DNA of 64,000 nt from Syntrophomonas palmitatica JCM 14374 (GCF_001311885.1 NZ_BBCE01000002.1:62001-126000); one strand, 5' to 3'. Shown: positions 27,387 through 36,020, counted from the first letter of the stretch. Numbers and translations: made by a program. The notes: a model not told the origin generated them from the letters alone.

Positions 27387-28856
27387 ATGAGCAGGATTAA
27401 AATTACCGATACCAGCTTGCGGGATGCGCATCAGAGCCTTTGGGCCACGCGCATGACCACAGATGATATGCTGCCGGTTTTGGACAGACTGGATGAGGTG
27501 GGTTATTATTCCCTGGAGGTATGGGGCGGAGCTACCTTCGACGTATGTATCCGCTATCTCAATGAAGATCCCTGGGAGCGTTTGCACATCATCCGTGAGC
27601 ACATTAAGAACACCCGCTTGCAAATGCTGGTGCGGGGCCAGTCCCTGGTAGGCTATAACCATTATCCTGACGATATTGTGCAGAAGTTTATTGTTAAGGC
27701 GGCGGAAAACGGCATAGATATTTTCCGAGTCTTCGATGCTTTAAACGATATTCGCAACCTGGAAACCTGTCTTAAGACCATTCAGGAAACCGGCAAACAT
27801 GCCCAGGCCTGTGTGGTCTATACGATCAGCCCTGTCCATACTATGCAGCATTTTGTTGATACCGCCTTGCGTTTACGCGATCTGGGGGCTGATTCGATTT
27901 GCATCAAAGATATGGCAGGCTTGCTTTCTCCGTATGCTTCTTACGAACTGGTCAAATCCCTTAAAGCTAACCTGGATGTGCCTATTCAACTGCATACCCA
28001 TTATATAGGCGGTCTGGCTATAGCCTCAATAATAAAAGCCGTGGAAGCAGGCGTAGATATCGTAGACACCGCCAGTGTCCCTATGGCGTTCGGCCTTTCC
28101 CAGCCGCCGGTGGAAACTATCGTTCGCGCCCTGCAGGATACTGAATGGGACACCGGTATGGAACTGCATCTGCTTTTCGAGATTGCCACCCATTTTGAAC
28201 AACTGCGCAAACATAAAGGCTTTGAACGCGGCGTCACTCGCATAACTGACATGAAGGTTTTCGAACACCAGGTGCCGGGAGGGATGTTCTCCAATCTGCA
28301 ATCCCAGTTGGAGCAGCAAAAGGCCTCACACCGCATGGAGGAAGTTTTGGCGGAGATTCCTAAAGTCAGAGCGGATTTGGGTTATCCGCCCCTGGTTACC
28401 CCCACCAGCCAGATAATAGGGATTCAGGCAGTGGTTAATGTCTTGATGGGTGAAAGATATAAACTGTGCTCAGGCGAGGTCAAGGATTATGTGCGGGGTT
28501 ATTACGGCAAACCGGCTGTCCCCATACAAGAGGAGATAAGACATAAAATAATAGGTGATGAACCAGTAATTGAAGTTAGGCCGGCTGATCTTCTGGAGCC
28601 CGGTTGGGAAAAGGCCAAACAGGAAGCGGCCCGTTTCAGTGACAAAGAGGAGGACATTCTGACTTATGCTTTGTTCCCGCAGGTAGCCTTGAAGTTTTTC
28701 GAATATCGGGCAGATATAAGTGATGAAGACATCCCGCAGATTTCACCAGGGCATGAAGTGAAAGAAGAAATACAAACAGAAGAAGAAAGGAAAATGGTGA
28801 AACCGGCGCCGCGCGGGTTATCCATACTCCGGTATATAGAGGAGATGATGAAATGA
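27387..28856 (+). CDS. Pyruvate/oxaloacetate carboxyltransferase subunit (PycB/OadA/5S-type)
   Basis: Biotin-dependent carboxyltransferase of 489 residues. The HMGL-like barrel begins ITDTSLRDAHQSLWATRM (metal-binding Asp in TDTSLRDAHQS) and has the carboxylated-lysine region ICIKDMAGLLSP and metal ligands in QLHTHYIGG. The C-terminal conserved domain runs to about residue 450. There is no biotinyl domain at the end, so it depends on a separate carrier: accB starts four bases before its stop. No decarboxylase membrane subunit (OadB) is visible. Pyruvate carboxylase with AccB and AccC is my first reading, oxaloacetate decarboxylase or transcarboxylase are alternatives. Confidence 0.85.
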   Translation: MSRIKITDTSLRDAHQSLWATRMTTDDMLPVLDRLDEVGYYSLEVWGGATFDVCIRYLNEDPWERLHIIREHIKNTRLQMLVRGQSLVGYNHYPDDIVQKFIVKAAENGIDIFRVFDALNDIRNLETCLKTIQETGKHAQACVVYTISPVHTMQHFVDTALRLRDLGADSICIKDMAGLLSPYASYELVKSLKANLDVPIQLHTHYIGGLAIASIIKAVEAGVDIVDTASVPMAFGLSQPPVETIVRALQDTEWDTGMELHLLFEIATHFEQLRKHKGFERGVTRITDMKVFEHQVPGGMFSNLQSQLEQQKASHRMEEVLAEIPKVRADLGYPPLVTPTSQIIGIQAVVNVLMGERYKLCSGEVKDYVRGYYGKPAVPIQEEIRHKIIGDEPVIEVRPADLLEPGWEKAKQEAARFSDKEEDILTYALFPQVALKFFEYRADISDEDIPQISPGHEVKEEIQTEEERKMVKPAPRGLSILRYIEEMMK

Positions 28857-29290
28857 ATCTGGATGATATCAGGGAGCTGATAATGCTTCTTGACCAGACC
28901 AGTATTGCCGAACTGGAGGTCCAGCAGGACAACTACCGTTTAAGCCTGCGTAAAGCAGGAACAAATGTTAAAGAGATACCAGCTCCGGCTGCAGTGGTTA
29001 TGACTCAGAAACAGGAAACCAGTGAAACCAGTGCTGCTGCAGGCCATGACCTGGCCGAAGTAGTTGCTCCCATGGTGGGGACCTTCTATAGTGCTCCCTC
29101 ACCCGATTCGCCAGCTTATGTCAAAATCGGTGATCACGTAGATTCCGGGCAGACCCTGTGTATCCTGGAAGCCATGAAACTCATGAATGAGATCAAATCC
29201 GAGTGCTCAGGAACCATCGCTGATATCCTGGTGAAAAATGCCGAAGCGGTAGAATATGGCCAGGTTCTGTTCCTGATCGAAAGAGATTAG
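28853..29290 (+). CDS. accB: Biotin carboxyl carrier protein
   Basis: Carrier protein of 145 residues. The N-terminal helix region (NLDDIRELIMLLDQTSIAELEV) and the Ala/Pro linker precede a biotinyl domain whose EAMKLMNEI motif has the biotinylated Lys109. ATG overlaps the stop of the carboxyltransferase gene, and accC follows after 11 bases. With accA and accD absent here, this carrier may serve pyruvate carboxylation as well as fatty acid synthesis. Confidence 0.93.
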   Translation: MNLDDIRELIMLLDQTSIAELEVQQDNYRLSLRKAGTNVKEIPAPAAVVMTQKQETSETSAAAGHDLAEVVAPMVGTFYSAPSPDSPAYVKIGDHVDSGQTLCILEAMKLMNEIKSECSGTIADILVKNAEAVEYGQVLFLIERD

Positions 29291-29301
29291 GGGGGAAGAC
29301 A

Positions 29302-30645
29302 TTGTTTTCCAGGGTTTTGATTGCCAACCGGGGCGAAATAGCAGTCCGGGTTATCAGAGCCTGCCGGGAACTGGGAATAAAAACTGTTGCCGTTTATTCG
29401 CTGGCCGATCAGGAAAGCCTGCATGTTAAAATGGCGGATGAAGCGGTTTGTATTGGCAAAGCCCCGGCCCGGGAGAGTTATCTGAATATATCAAATATAA
29501 TAATGGCGGCACAACATAAAGGGGTGGATGCAATCCATCCCGGTTATGGTTTTCTGGCTGAAAACGCATACTTCGCTGAACTATGTCAGGTAAATGGGCT
29601 GAAATTTATTGGTCCCGATGCGGAGACAATTCAGTTAATGGGTGATAAATCCAAAGCCCGTGATCTGGTTAAGTCGGTAGGAGTACCCCTGGTTCCCGGA
29701 AGTGACGGCCCGGTAACTACCTATGAAGAAGCTCGGGCTACAGCTTCTGCAATAGGTTATCCAGTAATGATTAAAGCTGCTGCGGGCGGTGGCGGCAAAG
29801 GGATGCGGCTGGCCCATAATGACGATTCCCTGCGCGAGGCCCTGGACATGGCGCGTATGGAAGCCGGGGCAGCATTTAACAATGATACGGTTTACCTGGA
29901 AAAATATATTGAAGAACCCCGTCACATAGAATTTCAGATTCTGGGTGATGAGCAGGGGAATCTGATTCATCTCTGCGAAAGGGATTGTTCATTACAAAGG
30001 CGCAATCAGAAACTGCTAGAGGAATCGCCATCGTCATTACTCGATGAAGAACTGCGCGCGCGTATGGGGAAAATGGCGGTAATAGCCGCCCAGGCGGCCG
30101 GCTATTACAGTGCAGGAACAATTGAATTTCTTGTAGATAAACATAAGAACTTTTATTTTATAGAAATGAATACGCGGGTACAGGTTGAACATCCGGTCAG
30201 CGAAATGGTGACCGGAGTGGATATTGTCAAGGAGCAGATCCGCATTGCCGCCGGCGAAAAACTGCGCTACCGTCAGGAGGATATAAAAATACAGGGTTGG
30301 GCTATGGAATGCCGTATTAATGCAGAAGATCCCGCTAATGATTTCCGTCCCGCGCCGGGAACGGTAGGGCAATATATTGTACCAGGTGGTCCTGGTGTCA
30401 GGGTGGAATCCTGTGTTTATTCCGGGTATACCATACCGCCTTTTTACGATTCCATGGTGGCCAAACTGATTGTCTGGGGTCAGGATCGGCCAGAAGCCAT
30501 AAGCCGGATGAAAAGGGCGTTAAATGAATTCTATATTGAGAATATAACCACTACTATTCCGTTTCACTTGCAGGTATTGGATAATGCGTTTTTCCAGCGC
30601 GGTGAGGTTTATACCAACTTTATTCAACGGCGCATGAGTTTTTAA
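29302..30645 (+). CDS. accC: Biotin carboxylase
   Basis: ATP-grasp biotin carboxylase of 447 residues, carboxylating the biotin on AccB. TTG 29302 follows GGGGGGAAG. Family marks: RVLIANRGEIAVRVIRACRE, HPGYGFLAENAYFAE, the glycine-rich ATP loop KAAAGGGGKGMRLA, and EMNTRVQVEHPVSEMVTGVD. Length is normal. A sigma-A type promoter for the next operon lies 62 bases downstream, and I see no terminator between. Confidence 0.95.
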   Translation: MFSRVLIANRGEIAVRVIRACRELGIKTVAVYSLADQESLHVKMADEAVCIGKAPARESYLNISNIIMAAQHKGVDAIHPGYGFLAENAYFAELCQVNGLKFIGPDAETIQLMGDKSKARDLVKSVGVPLVPGSDGPVTTYEEARATASAIGYPVMIKAAAGGGGKGMRLAHNDDSLREALDMARMEAGAAFNNDTVYLEKYIEEPRHIEFQILGDEQGNLIHLCERDCSLQRRNQKLLEESPSSLLDEELRARMGKMAVIAAQAAGYYSAGTIEFLVDKHKNFYFIEMNTRVQVEHPVSEMVTGVDIVKEQIRIAAGEKLRYRQEDIKIQGWAMECRINAEDPANDFRPAPGTVGQYIVPGGPGVRVESCVYSGYTIPPFYDSMVAKLIVWGQDRPEAISRMKRALNEFYIENITTTIPFHLQVLDNAFFQRGEVYTNFIQRRMSF

Positions 30646-30706
30646 AAACAGCGCATAATTTTTTAACGATAATTTCCTGCATGTGGTAAAAATTACAAGG
30701 AAAGAT

Positions 30707-30734
30707 TTGATAATTGTATTAGTCGTGGTAAAAT
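30707..30734 (+). promoter_or_regulatory. Sigma-A type promoter of asp23
   Basis: TTGATA (30707-30712), 16-base spacer, TAAAAT (30729-30734), 33 bases before the GTG start. Confidence 0.5.
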
Positions 30735-30766
30735 AATAGAAATTTGATTAATGGAGGTGTATTATT

Positions 30767-31171
30767 GTGGATATGCCAAAACCGGAGATCAGCAATGAAT
30801 TTGGTACTATTAGAATTGCCGATGAGGTTGTAGCCACAGTTGCAGGTTTAGCTGCGGTTGAGGTGGAAGGTGTAGCGTCGATGAGCGGTGGTTGGGGCAC
30901 TGATCTCGTTGAAAAGCTGGGTAAAAAGAATTTCGGCAAAGGCATCAAGGTAGAAGTTGTAAATGAAGAAACCACCATTGATATCTATATAACAGTTGAA
31001 TTTGGTTATGCTATACCAGAGGTGGCCTCCAATGTGCAAAAAGAAGTTAAAATGGCTGTTGAAACCATGACCGGACTGACAGTTGCCAATGTTAACGTAC
31101 ACATTGTGGGCGTATCAATGAAAAAGAATAATGCGGGTACCGAGGTATCTGCAGATGTGGACCAGGACTAA
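30767..31171 (+). CDS. Asp23/Gls24 family envelope stress protein
   Basis: Alkaline-shock type protein of 134 residues. GTG 30767 follows GGAGGTG with a seven-base spacer. Core: GTIRIADEVVATVAGLAAVEVEGV, then a VDIYITVEFGYAIPEVASNVQKEVKMAVE-type half with NVNVHIVGVS. Asp23 proteins gather at the membrane through AmaP, which is encoded just downstream after a hairpin. Function in envelope homeostasis, known only in outline. Confidence 0.88.
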   Translation: MDMPKPEISNEFGTIRIADEVVATVAGLAAVEVEGVASMSGGWGTDLVEKLGKKNFGKGIKVEVVNEETTIDIYITVEFGYAIPEVASNVQKEVKMAVETMTGLTVANVNVHIVGVSMKKNNAGTEVSADVDQD

Positions 31172-31199
31172 ATCACATTCATGTATTGATAAACGATAA

Positions 31200-31235
31200 C
31201 CCCTTGCTTAACCAAGGGGTTTCTGTTTATTTTTC
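31200..31235 (+). terminator. Terminator after asp23
   Basis: CCCCTTG / CAAGGGG seven-base stem, six-base loop, followed by TTTCTGTTTATTTTTC. It lies inside the asp23-amaP cluster, so it could make asp23 much more abundant than the genes behind it. Confidence 0.75.
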
Positions 31236-31381
31236 TACTACCCCATGAGAGGGCAACATAAATATCCTTGTCTATTTTTTTTTCGCAGAACATAAACACT
31301 TTATCAAAAATGTTGCTAAGTACCCATAGATGCGGGAGATCTGGTGATCTGTGGCTATTTTCATATTGAGAAGGTGAAAAA

Positions 31382-31921
31382 GTGAACATTCTTCAACGTT
31401 GTCTGTTTTTTGTTTATAATCTGTTGATGGTAATAGTATCTGCAGCCGCAGCGGCTGCAGCTTTGGGCCGTCCCGAACCTGTCAGTTACATAAACCTGGC
31501 CCTGTCGACTCCTCAAAACCGCCTGGCAGTGGGGTTGGTCGCTACAATATTTCTAGTTTTGGCTTTGATAGTTTTATTGACCAATTTCAAAATGGAAGCG
31601 AAAACAAATTCTATTGTGGTGGACAGCACTCTGGCAGGGGATATATCGATTACTATTCCTGCTATAAAAGCAATTATTGTAAAAGCGCTGCGTAAAATCG
31701 AAGGGGTTAAGGAAACCACTTCGGTTATTAACAACAGCCCGGAAGGATTGATAGTCTATCTGCACATGATGATCAATCCGGATTACAGCGTACCGGAAAT
31801 GTCAAAGAGTATTCAGACTGTGGTCAAGCAGTACCTTGAAAACACAGGCGGTTTGAAAGTGGCGGAAGTAAAAATACTGGTGGACGATATGAACGTTTCC
31901 AGTAAAAAAGCCGGAACATAA
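31382..31921 (+). CDS. amaP: AmaP-like Asp23 membrane anchor
   Basis: Protein of 179 residues from GTG 31382 (GAAGGTG upstream). Two N-terminal membrane helices (CLFFVYNLLMVIVSAAAAAAAL and LAVGLVATIFLVLALIVLL), then an Asp23-like domain that starts DISITIPAIKAIIVKALRKIEGV. This is the layout of AmaP, which holds Asp23 at the membrane in Staphylococcus. Followed after 12 bases by the DUF2273 protein gene. Confidence 0.8.
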   Translation: MNILQRCLFFVYNLLMVIVSAAAAAAALGRPEPVSYINLALSTPQNRLAVGLVATIFLVLALIVLLTNFKMEAKTNSIVVDSTLAGDISITIPAIKAIIVKALRKIEGVKETTSVINNSPEGLIVYLHMMINPDYSVPEMSKSIQTVVKQYLENTGGLKVAEVKILVDDMNVSSKKAGT

Positions 31922-31933
31922 GGGGGCATTGCT

Positions 31934-32158
31934 ATGTGGGAGAAAATCCTGCTTTTTGTTTTGCAGGAACACCGGGGCAAAACTATAGGTATATTACTGG
32001 GACTCCTGGCCAGTATATTATTTATAACCTATGGCTTTTGGCGTACAATTTTTGTAATTATCTCTATCCTGGCGGGGTATTTTATTGGTAAGGAGATTGA
32101 CCAGAAAAAAAGCCTGGACCAGTGGATGAAAGAAATATTCAGAGAACGACAACATTAA
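31934..32158 (+). CDS. DUF2273 small membrane protein
   Basis: Seventy-four residues with two close helices (GKTIGILLGLLASILFITYGF and IFVIISILAGYFIGKEID) and a charged tail, as in DUF2273 proteins that accompany asp23/amaP. Function unknown. nusB follows after 16 bases. Confidence 0.8.
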   Translation: MWEKILLFVLQEHRGKTIGILLGLLASILFITYGFWRTIFVIISILAGYFIGKEIDQKKSLDQWMKEIFRERQH

Positions 32159-32174
32159 CTGAGGGAGAATACTT

Positions 32175-32570
32175 TTGAGTAGAAGAAAGGCAAGAGAACT
32201 AGCTTTTAAGGTTTTGTTTCAAGTAGATCAGGTAGATGCTGATCCCAAGCAGGCCTTTGATTACCTTTTGCATGAGTCGGAACTTATGGAAAAAGACCAT
32301 AGTTTCTCCTGGGAGTTAACCGAAGGAACCCTGGAGCACCAGGCGGATATTGACCGCAGGATTTCTTCCTATGCAAGGGATTGGGCTATAAACCGTATGC
32401 CTTCAGTAGACCGTAATATTATGCGGGTGGCTGCCTTTGAAATTCTGTATATGGAAAATTCCCAACCAGTGGTAGCTATCGATGAAGCGGTGGAGATGGC
32501 CAAAAAATACGGCGATGAAAATTCTCCGGCTTTTATAAACGCTATCCTTGATCGCCTGCTGGGGGAATAA
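32175..32570 (+). CDS. nusB: Transcription antitermination factor NusB
   Basis: All-helical RNA-binding protein of 131 residues that joins S10 (NusE) in rRNA antitermination. Starts RRKARELAFKVLFQVD, then DRNIMRVAAFEILYMENSQPVVAIDEAVEMAKKYGDENSPAFINAILDRL split over several helices, a textbook ending. TTG 32175 follows GAGGGAG. It is three bases from the next gene. Confidence 0.93.
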   Translation: MSRRKARELAFKVLFQVDQVDADPKQAFDYLLHESELMEKDHSFSWELTEGTLEHQADIDRRISSYARDWAINRMPSVDRNIMRVAAFEILYMENSQPVVAIDEAVEMAKKYGDENSPAFINAILDRLLGE

Positions 32571-32573
32571 ATT

Positions 32574-33536
32574 ATGGCTTATTACCTCGGCCTGGACACC
32601 AGTGCCTATACGAGTTCGCTGGCGGTGGTGGACGAGAATTATCAAGTATTAATTGACAAACGTATTAACCTGGTTGTAAAACCGGGAAATAGAGGATTGC
32701 GCCAGTCTGAGGCTCTGTTCCTGCATTTAAAAAATCTGCCGCTTTTGTTTGCCGAACTTCCTGATGGTTTACATAAAACAGTGAAAGCTGTGGCTGTAAG
32801 CGCCTTCCCACGTAATGTACCCGGAAGTTATATGCCGGTATTTACTGCCGGATTAACACAGGCCCGGGTATTATCTCTTTATTCCGGTTTGCCGCTTTAT
32901 GAGGTCGCTCATCAAGATGGGCATATTATGGCCGGGCTTCATGACGCCAGGGAACTTATGGATGCTCCCGGGTTTTTAGCGGTTCATTTTTCCGGTGGAA
33001 CATCTGAAGTTTTAAATGTGAAAACAACCACAAGGGGCTGTTTTAGTATAGAATTATTAATGGCAGGCACTGACCTTCATGCCGGTCAGCTGGTTGACAG
33101 AGTGGGGGTAGCCATGGGCCTGGCTTTTCCTGCCGGTAAGGATATGGAGAAATTAGCCCTTCGCTCTTCAGGCAAAAACATACCTGCTATTCCTTCTGCG
33201 GTCAACCCGCGGGGTTTCTCCTTTTCGGGTCCGGAAAACCGAGCTTTGCAGCTGCTGAACAGCGGCCTGGCCCACCAGGATCTGGCTTTTGCGGTCTTAC
33301 GGGTCCTGGCTAATACACTGGAAAAGGTACTGCTTAACAGTGCTGAAAAGACAGGACAAAAGGAAGTTCTTCTGGTAGGCGGAGTCATGGCCAATACACT
33401 GATTCGCGAAAGATTAATTAAACGACTGCAAGGGATGAAACTCTATTTTGCCGCACCATCTTTAAGCACTGACAATGCGGTAGGCGTGGCCATGCTGGCC
33501 TGCGCCTGCACAGGGGGGGTAATTCACCACAGATGA
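32574..33536 (+). CDS. TsaD/Kae1 paralogue (peptidase M22-like)
   Basis: Protein of 320 residues with the ASKHA ATPase fold of TsaD, the enzyme of tRNA t6A37 synthesis. It begins YYLGLDTSAYTSSLAVVDE, has the metal pair in HQDGHIMAGL (HxxxH kept), the nucleotide loop VHFSGGTSEV and the C-terminal LLVGGVMAN. It differs from canonical TsaD in the N-terminal loop (GNRGLRQSEALFLHL) and is placed between nusB and folD, as a second M22 protein is in some Clostridia. I read it as a paralogue, not the tRNA enzyme itself. Its stop codon lies within the intergenic repeat at 33526. Confidence 0.7.
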   Translation: MAYYLGLDTSAYTSSLAVVDENYQVLIDKRINLVVKPGNRGLRQSEALFLHLKNLPLLFAELPDGLHKTVKAVAVSAFPRNVPGSYMPVFTAGLTQARVLSLYSGLPLYEVAHQDGHIMAGLHDARELMDAPGFLAVHFSGGTSEVLNVKTTTRGCFSIELLMAGTDLHAGQLVDRVGVAMGLAFPAGKDMEKLALRSSGKNIPAIPSAVNPRGFSFSGPENRALQLLNSGLAHQDLAFAVLRVLANTLEKVLLNSAEKTGQKEVLLVGGVMANTLIRERLIKRLQGMKLYFAAPSLSTDNAVGVAMLACACTGGVIHHR

Positions 33537-33689
33537 ACACAGATGAAAATTAGTCAATAAAGCAGAATTATTTAAACCGGGCAGTATTGGGTATTGATTT
33601 GGTTGCATGCTTTGGGCTGGTAATAAAATATGCCAACACAATAGAAATTATTGGTCTTAATCTGTGACACATCTGTGTGTATCTATGGT
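33526..33689. repeat. Intergenic repeat, copy 1, with imperfect terminal inverted repeats
   Basis: Begins ACCACAGATGAACACAGAT and ends ATCTGTGTGTATCTATGGT, which are near-inverse of each other. Length 164 bases, no coding frame. A shorter copy lies at 46945-47060. It supplies the stop codon of the upstream gene. Confidence 0.65.
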
Positions 33690-33766
33690 TAATCGTTTCT
33701 TAGTAAGTCTGTGTAAACATAGAAGTCTGGGAAATTGGTGTCTATCATAATTATGGAGGTATTGTG

Positions 33767-34635
33767 GTGGGAGAGGCTAAAGTTTATACGGAAAAAAGAT
33801 AGCAGAGAAGCTTTTAGCCGAGGTGGCGGCTGAAGTAAAGGAGCTGAAAAAACAAAATATATCGCCCCTGCTCATGACCCTGGAGGTAGGGGAAGACCCT
33901 GCATCCCAGGTTTATTTAAGCTCACAGCGGCGTGTGGCTGAAATGGCAGGTATAAGCTATGAAACCATTCAGCTTTCTGAAGGCACTTCGCAAAAAAGGT
34001 TATTAAACACGGTTGATAATATAAATCGCGATCCCTATATAAACGGTTTGATTATGCATGTGCCCCTGCCGCCTCATCTTGACACCAAGGTCGTGCAGTG
34101 GAGCATCAGCACACAAAAGGACGTGGAAGGGGTTACCCCGCAAAACCTGGGACGTTTATTCCTGGGCGTTCCGGGATTGATGCCCTGCACCGCACAGGCT
34201 ATAGTGGCGCTCATCAAATCAACCGGAGTGGATCTTAACGGCAGGGAAGTTACAGTAGTGGGTCATAGTGATATTGTAGGCAAACCGTGCGCTATTATGC
34301 TTTTAAAAGAAGAAGCCACGGTAAGCATATGTCATTATGCTACAGATAAAAGAGGTTTGCTGGAAGAACATGTTAAGAGGGCGGAGATTTTAATAGTTGC
34401 CGCTGGAAAACCAGGCTTGATTAAAGGGGAATGGGTACGTGAAGGAGCAATAGTAATCGACGCGGGTATCAACTCTTTGGGAGATCGTATCGTGGGAGAT
34501 GTGGATTTTGACAGCGCCAAGCAACGGGCATCCTTTATTACTCCCGTACCCGGAGGGGTTGGCGCGGTGACTGTAGCCTATCTCATGAAAAACACTGTAG
34601 AGGCATTGCGCTGGCAGATTAGTGAAAAAGGTTAG
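33767..34635 (+). CDS. FolD homologue 1, catalytic residues replaced, one frameshift
   Basis: Methylene-THF dehydrogenase/cyclohydrolase fold, 290 residues. GTG 33767 has GGAGGT six bases upstream. A missing G near 33791 joins MGEAKVYT to GKKIAEKLLAEVAAEV. With that repair its numbering matches E. coli FolD, and three catalytic positions are changed: Lys54 is Gln (YLSSQRRVAE), Gln98 is His (IMHVPLP), Asp121 is Glu (KDVEGV). The nucleotide domain is intact: PCTA, VVGHSDIVGKP, VIDAGINSL and ITPVPGGVGAVTVAYL. I expect NADP binding and possibly dehydrogenase activity but little or no cyclohydrolase. A second homologue follows after 39 bases. Confidence 0.85.
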
Positions 34636-34674
34636 ACATCAAGGAAAAACTTATAGACTTTGAGGTGTAAAAAC

Positions 34675-35508
34675 GTGCAGATTATTAGCGGGATGGAGAT
34701 TGCGCAAGAGATTAAACAATCTCTCCGGGCTGCCAATGAAAAAGAGAATATATGCCCTGTACTGGCTGTTATCCTGGTGGGAGAACAAGAAGACAGCCTT
34801 GTCTATGTAGGCTTAAAAGAAAAAGCGGCAGATTATATCCATGGCCGGTTAAGACTTGTTCGCCTGGATGCCGAGATCGAAAAGGAAACCATTTTACAGA
34901 CTATTAATGAACTTAACCGAGATGACGGTATTCACGGCATTATCCTGCAGCTTCCTTTGCCTGATAAATTGGAACCATGGCGGGAAGAAATCCTGACTGC
35001 CATTATACCGGAAAAGGATGTGGATGGTTTTAACCCTTACAATAGGGGACGTTTGTTTACAGCATCCCGAGGTTACGCAAGTTGTGCGGCTTCAGGATGT
35101 CTGGAAGTAATCAGGCGGGTTTATCCTGCTTATCGAGAAAAGAATATTGTACTGGTGGGAGATTCTTTTGATCTTATTATGCCCCTGGCGGTATTGTTGA
35201 TCAAGGATAATGCACAGGTGCGGGTGATCCCCGAGTATAAACCAGATCTTCCAGGAGAAGCTGATATTCTGGTAATAGAAAAGGGTGCGCCCCAGGTCTT
35301 GACAGGGGAACACTTAACAAAAGCATTATTGCTTATTGACGCCGGGTTTTACTGGCATTCCGGCACAAGCTGCGGAAATGTAGATAAAGATTCAGTAGTT
35401 AATAATGAAGGTTATCTCCTGCCTGTTCCCGGAGGATTAGGCCCGATTCTGATTGCCAAACTTATGGAAAACTTATGTATAGCCGCTCGTGGCGGTCAGG
35501 CCATATAA
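34675..35508 (+). CDS. FolD homologue 2, nucleotide-binding motifs lost
   Basis: Second FolD-fold protein, 277 residues. GTG 34675 follows TGAGGTG. The catalytic set is kept: Tyr44/Lys48 (VYVGLKEKAAD), Gln92 (LQLPLP) and Asp117 (KDVDGFNPYNRGRLF). The NADP domain is degenerate: PCTP is SCAAS, the GxSxxVGxP loop is GDSFDLIMP, the GIN motif is AGFYWHS, and PVPGGVGxxT has Leu for Thr (PVPGGLGPILIAKL). This mirrors the losses in homologue 1. It may be a cyclohydrolase without dehydrogenase function, or the partner of homologue 1 in a heterodimer (FolD is normally a homodimer). Its end overlaps the convergent lytic transglycosylase gene by 13 bases. Confidence 0.85.
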   Translation: MQIISGMEIAQEIKQSLRAANEKENICPVLAVILVGEQEDSLVYVGLKEKAADYIHGRLRLVRLDAEIEKETILQTINELNRDDGIHGIILQLPLPDKLEPWREEILTAIIPEKDVDGFNPYNRGRLFTASRGYASCAASGCLEVIRRVYPAYREKNIVLVGDSFDLIMPLAVLLIKDNAQVRVIPEYKPDLPGEADILVIEKGAPQVLTGEHLTKALLLIDAGFYWHSGTSCGNVDKDSVVNNEGYLLPVPGGLGPILIAKLMENLCIAARGGQAI

Positions 35509-36020
35509 TCGATATTTTGTACGATTTTTTTCACATAAGCCTGGGTTTCTTTATAGGGCGGAATGCCGCCGTATTTTTTTACCGCTCCGCTGCCGGCATT
35601 ATAGGCTGCCAGGGCCAGAGACACGTTGCCGCCAAACTCATCCAGCTTTTGTTTCAGGTATTTAGTGCCCGCCATAATATTTTGTTCCGCGTCAAAAGGA
35701 TTAACCACCCCCAGAGCCTTGCCGATTGCAGGCATTAACTGCATGAGACCCTGGGCTCCGCATTTGGAAACCGCCAGCGGATTAAATGAAGACTCCTGCT
35801 TAATAACCGCACTTATTAGACTTTCATCAACCCCGTATTTCTCACTGGCCTGCTTAATAATCTCGCTGAAGGGGATTTTAGAGCTGACTTGATTATTAAT
35901 GTTCTTAACAGAATCATTGACGGGTGTTTTTTTAACTCTTAATGAACCAAGGGATGGCAAGGACTCCAACAATTCCAGCAGTTTCAACCGGCTAAAGAAA
36001 TTCAGGAAAAAGTCGGACAT
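35496..36020 (-). CDS. Lytic transglycosylase (SLT domain)
   Basis: Peptidoglycan-cleaving enzyme of 174 residues. The catalytic Glu lies in SLISAVIKQESSFNP, followed by GAQGLMQLMPAIGKALGV and LALAAYNAGSGAVKKYGGIPPYKETQAYV, the Slt70/LT family run. There is no clear signal peptide; the N-terminal 60 residues are a weakly hydrophobic, Ser/Leu-rich lead. Encoded convergently to the folD pair and divergently to xseA. Confidence 0.88.
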   Translation of the reverse strand: MSDFFLNFFSRLKLLELLESLPSLGSLRVKKTPVNDSVKNINNQVSSKIPFSEIIKQASEKYGVDESLISAVIKQESSFNPLAVSKCGAQGLMQLMPAIGKALGVVNPFDAEQNIMAGTKYLKQKLDEFGGNVSLALAAYNAGSGAVKKYGGIPPYKETQAYVKKIVQNIDYMA

